DNA of 64,000 nucleotides from JADJPG01 sp964491875 (GCA_964491875.1 CAZBIC010000003.1:62001-126000), one strand, 5' to 3'. Counted from the stretch's first letter, positions 51,069 to 60,034 are shown. Notes: generated by a model not told the origin, from the sequence alone. A program made the numbers and translations.

Positions 51069-52424
51069 CTAGTCGAGATTCAAAATGGCGGGGTCGCCGT
51101 AAAGCGTGAACGATCCGGCGCGCGTGATTTTTACATCCATCAATTGCCCGCGATGCCGGCTGGATCCGTCGAAGACGACGATCTTGCCGCAGCGCGTGCG
51201 GCCCATCATGCGCGCGGCGTTCCGCTTGCTCGGGCCTTCGACCAGAATCTGCGCCGTTTGGCCGACCAGCGCTTCGTAACGCTTCGCGGCCTGATTGTTG
51301 AGCTGCGTGAGGAGCCGCTCGTTGCGTTCTTCCTTCACGTCGGCGGGAAGTTGGTCCGGCATCGTTGCGGCCGGTGTGTCCTTGCGCGGGCTGTATTTGA
51401 AAATGAACGCGTTGTCGAAGTCCGCCTCGCGAGCAAGCGACAGCGTCTGCTCGAAGTCCTCCTCCGTCTCGCCCGGGAAACCCACGATGATGTCCGTCGT
51501 GATGCCCATCTCCGGCTTCACGCGACGCAGCTTCTGGATGATGCCCATGAAACGCTCGCGCGTGTAGCCGCGATGCATCGCCTTCAGCAACCGATCGCTG
51601 CCGCTCTGCACCGGGATGTGCGCGCTTTCGACCAGCTTCGGCAACCGCCCGTAAGCCTCGACGAGGTCGTCGCCGTAGCCTTTCGGATGCGGGGACGTGA
51701 AACGAATCCGCTCTAGGCCTTCGATCTCATGCACGGCTTCCAGCAACTGCACGAACGCGCTCTTGCCGTCCTTCGCCGGGATGTCGCGCTTGCCAAAGCT
51801 GGTGACGATCTGGCCAAGCAACGTGATCTCGCGCACGCCACGAGCGACGAGCTCGCGGCATTCGCTGACAATGTCCTCGATGGTCCGACTGCGTTCCTCG
51901 CCGCGTGTGTAGGGCACGATGCAGAAGGTGCAGTATTGATTGCAGCCCTGCATGATGCTGACGAATGCCGTAACGCCTTGCTCGCTGCCGCCGCCGAGAA
52001 TGTGCTCGCGAATCTTCGCTTCGCTCTTCGCTTCCTCGGCCACGTCCACGATCTTGTCGCGTCGACCGGCGAAGATGTCGTCCAGATAGTCTGCAGTGCG
52101 ATGAAACTTCTGCGTGCCGATGACGAGGTCCACGTCCGGCAGCCGATCGATGAGTTCCTGGCCGCGGCTTTGCGCCATGCAACCCATGAAGCCGAGGATC
52201 TGGTCGGGCTTGCGCTTGCGGGCGAGGCCGGCCAGCGTCGTCATCTTGCCGATGGCCTTGCGCTCGGCCATGTCGCGCACACTGCACGTATTAAGCAGCA
52301 CGACATCCGCCGAGTCCTCCGAAGGCGCGAGGGAATAGCCCTTGGCGACGAGCTGGGCGGCGACAGCTTCACTGTCGCGCTCGTTCATCTGGCAACCGTA
52401 AGTCTTGATGAAAACGCTTGGCAT
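51069..52424 (-). CDS. miaB: tRNA-2-methylthio-N6-dimethylallyladenosine synthase MiaB
   Basis: A radical SAM methylthiotransferase that modifies A37 of tRNAs reading UNN codons. The 451-residue protein has the UPF0004 domain with its three Cys (KTYGCQMNERDSE, LNTCSVRDMAE, GFMGCMAQSRG), the SAM cluster CNQYCTFC, and a C-terminal TRAM domain (RCGKIVVFDGSS through SFTLYGD). The usual MiaB sequence GQNVNSY reads GQIVTSF here, a visible departure. It is divergent from the PPC-domain gene. Confidence 0.92.
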   Translation of the reverse strand: MPSVFIKTYGCQMNERDSEAVAAQLVAKGYSLAPSEDSADVVLLNTCSVRDMAERKAIGKMTTLAGLARKRKPDQILGFMGCMAQSRGQELIDRLPDVDLVIGTQKFHRTADYLDDIFAGRRDKIVDVAEEAKSEAKIREHILGGGSEQGVTAFVSIMQGCNQYCTFCIVPYTRGEERSRTIEDIVSECRELVARGVREITLLGQIVTSFGKRDIPAKDGKSAFVQLLEAVHEIEGLERIRFTSPHPKGYGDDLVEAYGRLPKLVESAHIPVQSGSDRLLKAMHRGYTRERFMGIIQKLRRVKPEMGITTDIIVGFPGETEEDFEQTLSLAREADFDNAFIFKYSPRKDTPAATMPDQLPADVKEERNERLLTQLNNQAAKRYEALVGQTAQILVEGPSKRNAARMMGRTRCGKIVVFDGSSRHRGQLMDVKITRAGSFTLYGDPAILNLD

Positions 52425-52562
52425 GGTCCAAGAGTGGCGCAGACGCTACGCCAGCGGTCAGGCCTTGAAAAGCCGGAAGATGCCGGCGGCGGCGCAAATT
52501 CCGTGGTGCGCTGGAAAATGAAAATTGCTACGAATAATCCCGTTCCATTACGTCTGACTTGC

Positions 52563-55211
52563 ATGCCATCCACCGCGAGGAACGCGTTGTTGCCGTTGCG
52601 ACTGACTGTGCCGGGAGTTTCCGGCAGCAGCCCGTTGGGCCGAATCATCGTCTCCCAACTCCTCCTGATGCTTGTCCTCCTGGCGCCCTTGCACGCTCAG
52701 CTCCCGCTCGCGCGCATCAATCATCTCTTCCCGCCCGGTGGCAAGGCGGGCAGCTCGCTCGAAGTCACGGCCAGCGGTTCGAATCTCGATGACCCGGCGC
52801 GCCTTCACTTCACGCACTCCGGCTTCAGCACGGTGCTGAAGGGCGATGGCGGGGCGTTCACGGTGACCATCGCGTCGAATGTTCCTCCGGGCATTTATGA
52901 AGCGCGCTTCGTCGGACGCTTTGGCATGTCGAACCCACGCCCGTTCGTGGTCGGCCAGTTGCCGGAAAGCATCGCGCCCACGACGAACACGTCGTCGTCG
53001 AGCGTCGCCGAGCTGAAGCTGGAGACGACGATCAACGGTCGCGTCGCTGCCAATACCGTCAGCTGGTTTCGCTTCGCGGCGAAGAAGTCGCAGCGCGTGA
53101 TCCTTGAATGTCTCGCGGAAAGCATCGACTCGCGGCTTGACCCGGTTCTCGCCGTGAGCGACGGCGCGGGACGCGAGCTGGAACGTTCCCGCACGGGTGG
53201 CTTGGTTGATTTCATCGCGCCGGCGGATGGCAGCTACACGCTCAAGGTCGCGGATTTCCTCTATCGCGGCGGCGACGAATACTTTTATCGCCTCACGCTC
53301 TCGACTGGACCGCGCATTGATTTCGCGCTGCCCGCCGCCGGGCTGCCGGGCACGAAAACGAACGTGACGTTCTACGGTCGCAATCTTCCCGGTGGCAAAC
53401 CGTCGAAGGAATTCTCCGTCGCGGGCAAGCCGCTGGAGCAGGTCACCGTCGAGGTGACGTTTCCCACGCGCGAGAAAGTTCAGGGGCTGATTCCGGGACT
53501 CTTGTTGCGGCCGTCCGATGTGCCGGTCGATGCCTTCGAGTATCGCCTGAAGTCGCCGAAGGGTCCGTCGAACCCGCTGTTGCTCGGTCTCGCGTCCGCG
53601 CCCGTGCTTGTTGAACAGGAGCCGAACAATGCACCGGCCAAGGCCCAACGCATCACGCCACCGTGCGAAGTGACCGGACAGTTCTTCCCGGCCACGGAGC
53701 AGGATTGGTTTACGTTCGACGCAAAGGCGGGTGACGTGTTCTGGATCGAAGTCTTCTCGCAGCGACTCGGTCTGCCCACCGATCCGTTCGTGCTCGTGCA
53801 GCGCGTGACGAAGAATGACAAGGGCGAGGAGCAGTTGACGGATGTGCTGGAGCTGGGGGACCTCGACACGAACCTTGGTGATCGCGAGTTCAACACGGCG
53901 TCGCGCGATCCCAGTGGTCGCTTTGAAGCGAAGGAAGCCGGCACGTATCGCGTGATGGTGCGCGATCTGTTCCAGCGCGCCGAGAAGAGCCCGCGTTTCC
54001 TTTACCGCTTGAGCGTGCGCCGTGAAGCGCCGGACTTCCGACTCGCGGCCGTGAGCGTCGTTCCCAAATACAAAGCCGACGCGAAGAACCTTGATATCGG
54101 CGTGCCCGTGTTGCGTCGCGGCGAGACGATGGCGCTGCGCGTGATGGCGTTCCGCCGCGATGGGTTCAATGGCGACATCGCGCTCGCCCTAGAGAATCCA
54201 CCGCAAGGGTTAACCCTGGAAAAGGCCAGCATCGTGCCTGGCAAGAATACCGAGACGATCTATTTGACGGCCGCAGAGGATGCGCCGGATTTCACCGGAC
54301 CGGTTCGGTTGGTCGGCAAAGCCAAGCTCGGTGAGAAGGAGATCGTGCGCGAAGTGCGCGGCGGCACCGTCGTGTTCAACGTCGGCAACTACGACGCGGA
54401 ACGTCCGGAGTCGCGGTTGACGCGCGAGTTCGCGCTCGCCATCACGAGCAAGGAGACGGCGCCGCTCTCGATTCTCCCGGCGGAACGGAAGACTTGGGAA
54501 GCGCCGGCCAATGGCAAGCTGGAGGTTCCGCTGAAGATTGTCCGTCGCGGTGAGTTCAACGCGAAGCTGAAGCTCAAGCCGGTCGGCCCTGGCACTGCCG
54601 ATGCGCTCAAGGAATTCGAAACTGACGAGAAGGCAACGAACGCGACCCTGAAGCTCGATCTCGCGGCGTTGAAGTTGGCGGTGGGCGAATACCAGTTCGT
54701 GGTGCAGACCCAAACCGCCGGCAAGTATCGGAACAACCCTGAGGCTGCTGGCTTCGCCGAAGCAGCGCTCAAGGAGGCGGAGAAAACCGCGGGAGAGCTC
54801 GAAGCGGCGGCGAAGAAGGCGAAGGAAGAATTTGAGAAGGCGAGCAAAGCGGTCGGGCCCACCGAAGCTGCCGCCAAGGCCGCAGCGGAAAAAGCCGCCT
54901 CAGCCAAGGTCGCGCTGGAGAAGGCGCCGGCCGACGAGAAATTGATTTCCGAGAAGTCAGCCGCCGAAGCTGCTGCGAAGGAAGCCGCTGACAAAGCGAA
55001 GTCCGCCACTGACGCTCGCGCTGCGGCGGAGAAGGCGAAGGCCGAAGCAGAGAAGAAATCGAAGGACGCGCAGGCGCGCAAGGAGCAGGCGGCCAAGCGT
55101 TCCAAGGACGCGACGGAAAAGGCCAAGCCGCGTGATCTTACAGTGCAGGTTTACTCCACACCCATCTCGGTGCGCGTCACCCCGGCGGTCGAACAGGCAA
55201 AGAGCAAATGA
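52563..55211 (+). CDS. Secreted PPC-domain protein with coiled-coil tail
   Basis: From ATG 52563 (an ATG at 52518 is also possible) the 882-residue protein has a signal segment (IIVSQLLLMLVLLAPLHAQ). It contains Ig-like/IPT-like beta domains (INHLFPPGGKAGSSLEVTAS, LPAAGLPGTKTNVTFYGRNL) and bacterial pre-peptidase C-terminal (PPC) type domains (VSWFRFAAKKSQRVILECLA, FDAKAGDVFWIEVFSQRLG), then an Ala/Lys/Glu-rich coiled coil (about 727-850) and a short C-terminal strand region. PPC domains are found in exported enzymes and adhesins. It overlaps the cytochrome-WD40 gene by 4 bp; both carry long coiled coils, so they may form a complex at the cell surface. Confidence 0.75.
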   Translation: MPSTARNALLPLRLTVPGVSGSSPLGRIIVSQLLLMLVLLAPLHAQLPLARINHLFPPGGKAGSSLEVTASGSNLDDPARLHFTHSGFSTVLKGDGGAFTVTIASNVPPGIYEARFVGRFGMSNPRPFVVGQLPESIAPTTNTSSSSVAELKLETTINGRVAANTVSWFRFAAKKSQRVILECLAESIDSRLDPVLAVSDGAGRELERSRTGGLVDFIAPADGSYTLKVADFLYRGGDEYFYRLTLSTGPRIDFALPAAGLPGTKTNVTFYGRNLPGGKPSKEFSVAGKPLEQVTVEVTFPTREKVQGLIPGLLLRPSDVPVDAFEYRLKSPKGPSNPLLLGLASAPVLVEQEPNNAPAKAQRITPPCEVTGQFFPATEQDWFTFDAKAGDVFWIEVFSQRLGLPTDPFVLVQRVTKNDKGEEQLTDVLELGDLDTNLGDREFNTASRDPSGRFEAKEAGTYRVMVRDLFQRAEKSPRFLYRLSVRREAPDFRLAAVSVVPKYKADAKNLDIGVPVLRRGETMALRVMAFRRDGFNGDIALALENPPQGLTLEKASIVPGKNTETIYLTAAEDAPDFTGPVRLVGKAKLGEKEIVREVRGGTVVFNVGNYDAERPESRLTREFALAITSKETAPLSILPAERKTWEAPANGKLEVPLKIVRRGEFNAKLKLKPVGPGTADALKEFETDEKATNATLKLDLAALKLAVGEYQFVVQTQTAGKYRNNPEAAGFAEAALKEAEKTAGELEAAAKKAKEEFEKASKAVGPTEAAAKAAAEKAASAKVALEKAPADEKLISEKSAAEAAAKEAADKAKSATDARAAAEKAKAEAEKKSKDAQARKEQAAKRSKDATEKAKPRDLTVQVYSTPISVRVTPAVEQAKSK

Positions 55212-58200
55212 AACGATTTTCGAGAGTCCACGGTTGGTCCGCCCTCACCCCAGCCCTCTCCCCCAGGAGAGGGGGCGCGCTGGGCGCCGCAATAGATACT
55301 GACGGCGACTCCGCGTTTGGATCGGGCTCGGCCGCGGAGAATGACTTTGATTTCTCGCGGAGTTTTCGTCGTGCTCCCTCTCCTGGGGGAGAGGGCTGGG
55401 GTGAGGGCGAGCTTCACCGCAAACGGAAGTTTGGCACCTGGTGTTTGCTTGGTTTTTGGATCTTGGTGTTTGGTGTTTTGTCCGCGTCCGCCGCCGGCTT
55501 GCAAGTCGCCGAACTGAAGCGCGAGACACCAGTCGATTTCGAGAAGGAGATCCTCCCCATCTTCCGCAACTCCTGCCTCGCCTGCCACAACACCACCAAG
55601 GCCAAGGGCGGCCTCAATCTCGAAACGCCGCAGCTCATTCTAAAGGGCGGCGACACTGGACCGGCTGCAGTGGCAGGCAAGAGCGGCGACAGCTTGTTGC
55701 TCATGGCGTCGTTGCAGACGGACCCGGAGCTCATCATGCCGCCGAAGGACAACAAGGCGAACGCGCCGAACCTCACGCCGGACCAGCTCGCGCTCGTGAA
55801 GCTCTGGATCGATCAGGGCGCGAAGGGCGAAGTGCGCGGCACGGCGGCGATCAACTGGCTGGAGAAACCGCCGGTGCTCGAACCGATCCTCGCGGTGGCG
55901 TTGACGCGCGACGGGCAGTTCGCGGCGTGCGCGCGCGGCAATCGCATCGATGTGTATCATGTGCCGTCCGCGCAGCTCGTCACGCGACTGGCGGATGCGA
56001 AGCTTGCTTCCGCCGGTCTCACCAACGCCGCGCATCGTGACGTGATCAATTCGCTGTCGTTCAATGCCGACGGCACGTTGCTCGCCTCGGCGGCGTTCCG
56101 TGAAGTGAAGCTCTGGCGGCGTCCGCGCGACGTGCGGAAGTTCGCCGTCTCGCTCACGAACACGATCTCCGGATTCGCGGTAAGCCCCGATCACAAATGG
56201 ATCGCCACGGTCGGCGCCGAACATCAAATCACCCTCGTCAGCACCGAGACGCGCGAGCAGCGCTGGACGCTTTTCGGGCACAAGGACGCTGTGACATCGC
56301 TGAAGTTCTCGCCGGACAGCGCGCGCCTGTGTTCCGGCTCGGCGGACAAGACCGTTCGCCTCTGGGACGTGAACGCCGGCACCGCGCTCGGTTCGATCGA
56401 CGTGGCGTCGGAGGTGAACGCAGTGGCCTGGCTCGCGAATGGCCAGCAGATCGCCGCTGGCGCGAACGACGGTGCGATTCGTCTCTGGAGCCTCCCTTCG
56501 TTGGAACTGGTGAAGGAACTCAAGACGTCGGACGTGCGAGTGACGGCGCTGGAAGCGCTGGCAGACGGAACGAACCTGCTCGCGGGTGCTTCGGATGGAA
56601 TCGTCCGCCGTTGGAATGTCGCGGAAGGCAAGGCTGTCGCGGAGTTGAAGCACGATGCTGCGATTACCGCGCTTGCCGTGCAGCCGGACGGCAAGCGGTT
56701 CGCCTCGGCGGGCACGAACAAGCTCGTGCGTCTGTGGAACGCGGAGGATGGCAAGGCCATCGCGGACTTGAAGGGCGATCGTTACGCGATCGAACTCGCG
56801 GCGGAGACGGAGCGTGCGTCGACGGTCGCGAAGCAGTCCGTGGAGTTTCATGACAAGTCGGTGAAGGCGGCCGAGGCCGAGAGCAAGAAGCAGCAGGACC
56901 GCGTGGCGGTGGCCACGACGACGAACACGTTCACGGAGAAAGTTTTTCTGGAGAAGGAAAAGGCGTTCAAGGAAGCCGAGGTCGCGAAGAACACCGCTGA
57001 CAAGGCGCTGACCAATTTGCTCGCGGAGATCGCGAAGACGACGGAGGCCTTTGAGAGCGCTGACAAGGCAGCGAAGGAAGCGGCCGCGCGGGCGCGGGTG
57101 GCTTCCACCAAGGCGGCGGAGGCGCAGATTGCCGCGGAGCGCACGGCCTTCTCGAAGGCGGACGCGGAGAAGACGGCGACGGAGATGGCGAGCCTCGCGA
57201 CGCGCACGAAGGCAGCGGTCGGCACCGTTGATGCCGCTAAGGAAACGGCGGCGCGCATTGCGGAGGAATCCGCCTCGGTCGCGGAGAAGAGCCGGGCTTA
57301 CGCAGATGCCGTGGCGGCGGATGCGGACATGAAGAATAAGCTGGCCGAGGCGGCGCGCGCGGCAGCGGAGAAGGCGATTGAAGATGTGGCGTCGCTCTCC
57401 TTCGCGGCGGGCCAGCTCAAGCCGGCTTACGACAAGACGCTTGCCGAGGCGCCGGAGAAACGGAAGCAGGCGACGAATCAGATCGACACCACGACGAAGG
57501 CGCTTGCGGCGGCGGAGAAGGAATTCAAACGCGCCGAGACGCGCAAATCCGTCACCGGCCACGAACTGGAGCTGGCGTTGCAAGCGGCAGGGCGCGCGTC
57601 GAACACCGTCGCGCAGGCGAAGGCGGTGCTCGATGGCGCGAAGGCGCAGCAGTCCAAGACCGAGGCGGATCTGGAGAAGTTCCGCAAGGCCGCGGCGGCG
57701 AGCGAACTCGCGGCGCGCAGCGTGAGCTTCTCGCCGGATGGCTCGGTGCTGGCGACGCTCGCGGCGGATGGCCGTGCGCGCACCTGGAGCGCGAAGTCCG
57801 GCGAGGCAGTCGAGGTGTTTCCGGGCGCAACGAATGGTGCTGTGTCCAGCGTGGCGTTCGTTGATGCGACGACATTGCTCGCGGCGGCGGGCGGCGGCGC
57901 GCTGGTCGCGTGGGATTTGCAGCCGGCGTGGACGTGGGAGCGCACGATTGGTTCGGGCGACGTGGATTCACCGTTGAGCGATCGCGTGAACGCGGTGCGG
58001 TTCAGCCCGGACGGCGCGTTGCTGGCCACGGGCGGCGGCGAGCCGACACGCAGCGGGGAGATCAAATTGTGGAACGCAGCGGACGGCGCCTTCGTGCGCG
58101 AGATTCCGAATGTTCACAGTGACGCGGTGCTCGCGCTGGAGTTTTCACCGGACGGAAAATATCTCGCGTCGTCCTCGGCGGACCGGTTCGCGCGCGTGGT

Positions 58201-58624
58201 GGAGCTGGCGAGCGGGAAGGTGGTGAAGGCGTTCGAGGGCCACACGAGCTACGTGCAGGCCGTGGGTTGGAAGGCGAGCGGGCGGATGCTCGTGAGCGCG
58301 GGCGCGGACAATGTGATCAAGGTGTGGGACACGGTGACGGGCGAGCGGAAGAAGAACGTGGAAGGCGCGGGCAAGGAAGTGACGGCGGTCGCGTTCGTGG
58401 GCGTGACGGATCAATTTATCGCGTCATCGGGCGACGGGCAGGTGCGCGTGCTGAAGGAGAACGGCGAGAAGGTGCGGTCACTGGAAGGCGCGAGCGATTT
58501 CATGAACTCTGCCGCCGCGACGCCGGATGGCCGCTATGTGATTGCGGGCGGTCATGATGGTTTGCTGCGCGTGTGGAACGGGAACGACGGCAAGCTGGTG
58601 GCGAATCTGGGGCCGGGGAAGTGA
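55208..58624 (+). CDS. Cytochrome c-WD40-coiled coil-WD40 protein
   Basis: The 1138-residue product starts at an ATG that overlaps the previous stop (ATGA). Residues about 12-67 come from a palindromic repeat (55240-55409), and a hydrophobic signal-like segment (FGTWCLLGFWILVFGVLS) follows at 76-93. Next is a planctomycete-type cytochrome c domain with heme motif C123xxCH (NSCLACHN) and ELIMPPKDN for the distal Met. Then come WD40 blades (about 215-525, e.g. VTSLKFSPDSARLCSGSADK), a long Ala/Lys/Glu coiled coil (about 526-832) and a second WD40 set (833-1138). A periplasmic redox/scaffold role is likely but unproven. A TTG within or before the signal core is an alternative start. Confidence 0.78.
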   Translation: MKRFSRVHGWSALTPALSPRRGGALGAAIDTDGDSAFGSGSAAENDFDFSRSFRRAPSPGGEGWGEGELHRKRKFGTWCLLGFWILVFGVLSASAAGLQVAELKRETPVDFEKEILPIFRNSCLACHNTTKAKGGLNLETPQLILKGGDTGPAAVAGKSGDSLLLMASLQTDPELIMPPKDNKANAPNLTPDQLALVKLWIDQGAKGEVRGTAAINWLEKPPVLEPILAVALTRDGQFAACARGNRIDVYHVPSAQLVTRLADAKLASAGLTNAAHRDVINSLSFNADGTLLASAAFREVKLWRRPRDVRKFAVSLTNTISGFAVSPDHKWIATVGAEHQITLVSTETREQRWTLFGHKDAVTSLKFSPDSARLCSGSADKTVRLWDVNAGTALGSIDVASEVNAVAWLANGQQIAAGANDGAIRLWSLPSLELVKELKTSDVRVTALEALADGTNLLAGASDGIVRRWNVAEGKAVAELKHDAAITALAVQPDGKRFASAGTNKLVRLWNAEDGKAIADLKGDRYAIELAAETERASTVAKQSVEFHDKSVKAAEAESKKQQDRVAVATTTNTFTEKVFLEKEKAFKEAEVAKNTADKALTNLLAEIAKTTEAFESADKAAKEAAARARVASTKAAEAQIAAERTAFSKADAEKTATEMASLATRTKAAVGTVDAAKETAARIAEESASVAEKSRAYADAVAADADMKNKLAEAARAAAEKAIEDVASLSFAAGQLKPAYDKTLAEAPEKRKQATNQIDTTTKALAAAEKEFKRAETRKSVTGHELELALQAAGRASNTVAQAKAVLDGAKAQQSKTEADLEKFRKAAAASELAARSVSFSPDGSVLATLAADGRARTWSAKSGEAVEVFPGATNGAVSSVAFVDATTLLAAAGGGALVAWDLQPAWTWERTIGSGDVDSPLSDRVNAVRFSPDGALLATGGGEPTRSGEIKLWNAADGAFVREIPNVHSDAVLALEFSPDGKYLASSSADRFARVVELASGKVVKAFEGHTSYVQAVGWKASGRMLVSAGADNVIKVWDTVTGERKKNVEGAGKEVTAVAFVGVTDQFIASSGDGQVRVLKENGEKVRSLEGASDFMNSAAATPDGRYVIAGGHDGLLRVWNGNDGKLVANLGPGK
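55240..55409. repeat. 170-bp element with perfect 34-bp inverted repeats
   Basis: Arms 55240-55273 and 55376-55409 are perfect inverted copies made of CCCTCACCCCAGCCCTCTCC-type sequence. When translated the arms give LTPALSPRRG and PSPGGEGWGEG, a well-known signature of a widespread bacterial dispersed repeat. Here it is in frame at the 5' end of the cytochrome-WD40 gene, before the signal core. Confidence 0.85.
55437..55480 (+). repeat. TTGG-rich repeat encoding a signal-peptide core (copy 2)
   Basis: Built of GGTGTTTGCTTGG-like words and about 80 percent identical by eye to the reverse complement of 12338-12382. It encodes the hydrophobic signal segment of the cytochrome-WD40 protein and directly follows the 170-bp inverted-repeat element. 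Confidence 0.55.
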
Positions 58625-58659
58625 GTGAAACGCGGAACGGGGAGCGCGGAGTGCAGAAT

Positions 58660-58695
58660 CCAACCCGGTAGGAGTCGAGGTGACGAGACTCAAAC
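58660..58695 (+). repeat. 36-bp dispersed repeat, left copy bounding the island
   Basis: This 36-bp unit (core GTAGGAGTCGAGG, then ACGAGACTCAAAC) matches 62431-62466 in inverted orientation at 34 of 36 positions. It follows the end of the cytochrome-WD40 gene and marks the left side of an AT-richer region. Confidence 0.75.
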
Positions 58696-58786
58696 CATCT
58701 TCCCTCGCGAATCGTCCGAACGAAGAATGATCAGGGTCTCCTCACGTCTATCTCCGCGCAAAAAGCGGTAAAAATGCAATCGATGT

Positions 58787-59011
58787 CTACCTTGGGTAAA
58801 TCGCTAAACCTATTATTCCCAAAACCACGGCCGCCGCGACACCGATTCCGCCGGCGAACAAAAGGAAGAAAGCTAGAACAAAAAGCAAAACTGCTGGAAC
58901 ACGACTCCCATCGCCGCCAGCTTCCCCACTGTCTTGCTGGGTAGATATTTTACTCCTGATGATGTTCGCTCCTACCTTCGTGACGCTCCGCCGAAACGAG
59001 TTTCTGAACAT
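58787..59011 (-). CDS. Small single-pass membrane protein
   Basis: A 74-residue hypothetical protein with a basic, Ser/Thr-rich N-terminal half (MFRNSFRRSVTKVG) and one or two membrane helices in the second half (VPAVLLFVLAFFLLFAGGIG, then AAAVVLGIIGLAIY). It has lower GC content than neighbouring genes and lies at the left end of the accessory island. No family recognised, and the short length leaves some doubt. Confidence 0.45.
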   Translation of the reverse strand: MFRNSFRRSVTKVGANIIRSKISTQQDSGEAGGDGSRVPAVLLFVLAFFLLFAGGIGVAAAVVLGIIGLAIYPR

Positions 59012-59172
59012 AGTGTCGATTTTATATTCCAGGCATTGCTGTGGCAGTCGTCTTCTCTCTAATTATATGAACGGAGATAGATCAGAGTCCATTTTCGTCG
59101 ACTCCTAAGAATATTAAGGAACCGTTCTCAGGGTAATTTCGCGGGGCAGCAAGGATTCAAAATCATCGCCGG

Positions 59173-59409
59173 CTACAGGATCACCAAACGCTCGCGCGTG
59201 CCGTCCGGCAGTTCGAGCACAACGCTGGCACCCTTGGCCGAACGTTCCGTGATTTCGTCGTAGAGACGGAGGGAACGGCGCAGCACTTCCGTGATGGAGG
59301 CCGCGCCTGTCCGCTCCCGCACATGTTCGATGCGTTCCTTAACCGCCGGGGTCAATTCCAGGTTGAAGCGCACCTTCTCCTGGGGCTTCTCGTTTTCTTG
59401 TGAAATCAT
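59173..59409 (-). CDS. Ribbon-helix-helix DNA-binding protein
   Basis: A 78-residue protein with a ribbon-helix-helix fold: an N-terminal strand (EKVRFNLEL), helix one (TPAVKERIEHVRERTG) and helix two (SITEVLRRSLRLYDEI), followed by a short tail (VVLELPDGTRERLVIL). Such proteins bind DNA as dimers and often regulate their own operon or act as antitoxins. Its start lies inside the end of the upstream membrane protein gene (71-bp overlap), so translation is coupled. A CACAC/GTGTG-rich promoter region at 60035-60062 is a candidate target. Confidence 0.7.
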   Translation of the reverse strand: MISQENEKPQEKVRFNLELTPAVKERIEHVRERTGAASITEVLRRSLRLYDEITERSAKGASVVLELPDGTRERLVIL

Positions 59410-59674
59410 TTTGTTTGTCCCACCAAATCAACGCGGCAGGCACCAGCACTGAAACCATCAATGCATAGTAGGCAATCGGTTGCGCGTTTTCTTTGGTCAG
59501 AAACACCACACCACACGCACCAATAAACGACACGGCGGTGAGAGTGATTTGTTTGGAGTTCTCTGGCGAAGGCTTCAGTTTGAAATGGCCACCCAGCGCT
59601 TCCACGCTCAGGCCATCGTAAACGTCACCCTTCGGCAGGTTGCTTTTCGGTTTAGTTGGTTTGGGCTCGGGCAT
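59339..59674 (-). CDS. Two-helix membrane protein coupled to the RHH gene
   Basis: A 111-residue hypothetical protein with a Lys/Pro-rich N-terminus (MPEPKPTKPKSNLPKGD), a segment GHFKLKPSPENSK, and two membrane helices (about 43-60, LTAVSFIGACGVVFLTK; about 66-85, IAYYALMVSVLVPAALIWW). The end overlaps the RHH gene by 71 bp. A 15-bp hairpin immediately upstream contains its likely ribosome-binding GGAG, so translation may be regulated. A toxin-antitoxin-like pair is possible but there is no sequence match to support it. Confidence 0.55.
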   Translation of the reverse strand: MPEPKPTKPKSNLPKGDVYDGLSVEALGGHFKLKPSPENSKQITLTAVSFIGACGVVFLTKENAQPIAYYALMVSVLVPAALIWWDKQNDFTRKREAPGEGALQPGIDPGG

Positions 59675-59759
59675 ATTCCAGTCTCCGGTCGTTACGCGAA
59701 CGACCAGGAGACTGGCGCCCGAGCAACTTAGTGAGCATCATCATTGATGTTCGCTTCAT
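59652..59759 (-). CDS. Possible 35-codon leader ORF
   Basis: An ATG at 59759 with an AGGAG sequence just upstream opens a 35-codon frame (MKRTSMMMLTKLL start) that runs through the hairpin at 59679-59714 and ends 23 nt inside the following membrane-protein gene. Translation of it would open the hairpin. Evidence is only positional; the ribosome-site spacing is short. Confidence 0.25.
   Translation of the reverse strand: MKRTSMMMLTKLLGRQSPGRSRNDRRLEYARAQTN
59679..59714 (-). promoter_or_regulatory. Hairpin that pairs the ribosome-binding site
   Basis: CAGTCTCC (59679-59686) pairs with GGAGACTG (59707-59714), and GGTCGTT (59687-59693) with AACGACC (59699-59705), giving 15 pairs with one bulged base and a 5-nt loop. 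On the minus strand the GGAG that would bind the ribosome, 8 nt before the ATG at 59674, is within the stem. Confidence 0.55.
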
Positions 59760-60034
59760 TGCTCCTGCGTCCAGTCCGTCGACGTGATTCCGGCCAGGCC
59801 CCTCTTGAGTCGCACTGGCAGAACTGCACTCGAACTAAACTTTGGAGTGTTTTCATTCAACTACTATTGCAGATTCCTCCACGCGGAGAAATCCAAGCGG
59901 CGGGATGATTTCGACTCGCATAAGCGTCGATTTTTCATCCTTCTGTCTGGCTTACACGTCGGGTGCTTTGCCGACAAATGCCGCTCCAGCATCGTTTCTT
60001 GTTATGGCCCAAGTTTACTCCTGAGCCTGTGTGT

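Noticed and set aside
51729..52562. 5' extension of the PPC-domain gene across miaB
   Set aside because: The open frame runs back through the antisense of miaB, but signal peptide and domain sequence begin only at about 52563.
55640..57583. 647-residue minus-strand open frame opposite the cytochrome-WD40 gene
   Set aside because: Arg/Leu-rich antisense of the Ala/Lys/Glu coiled coil and WD40 repeats.
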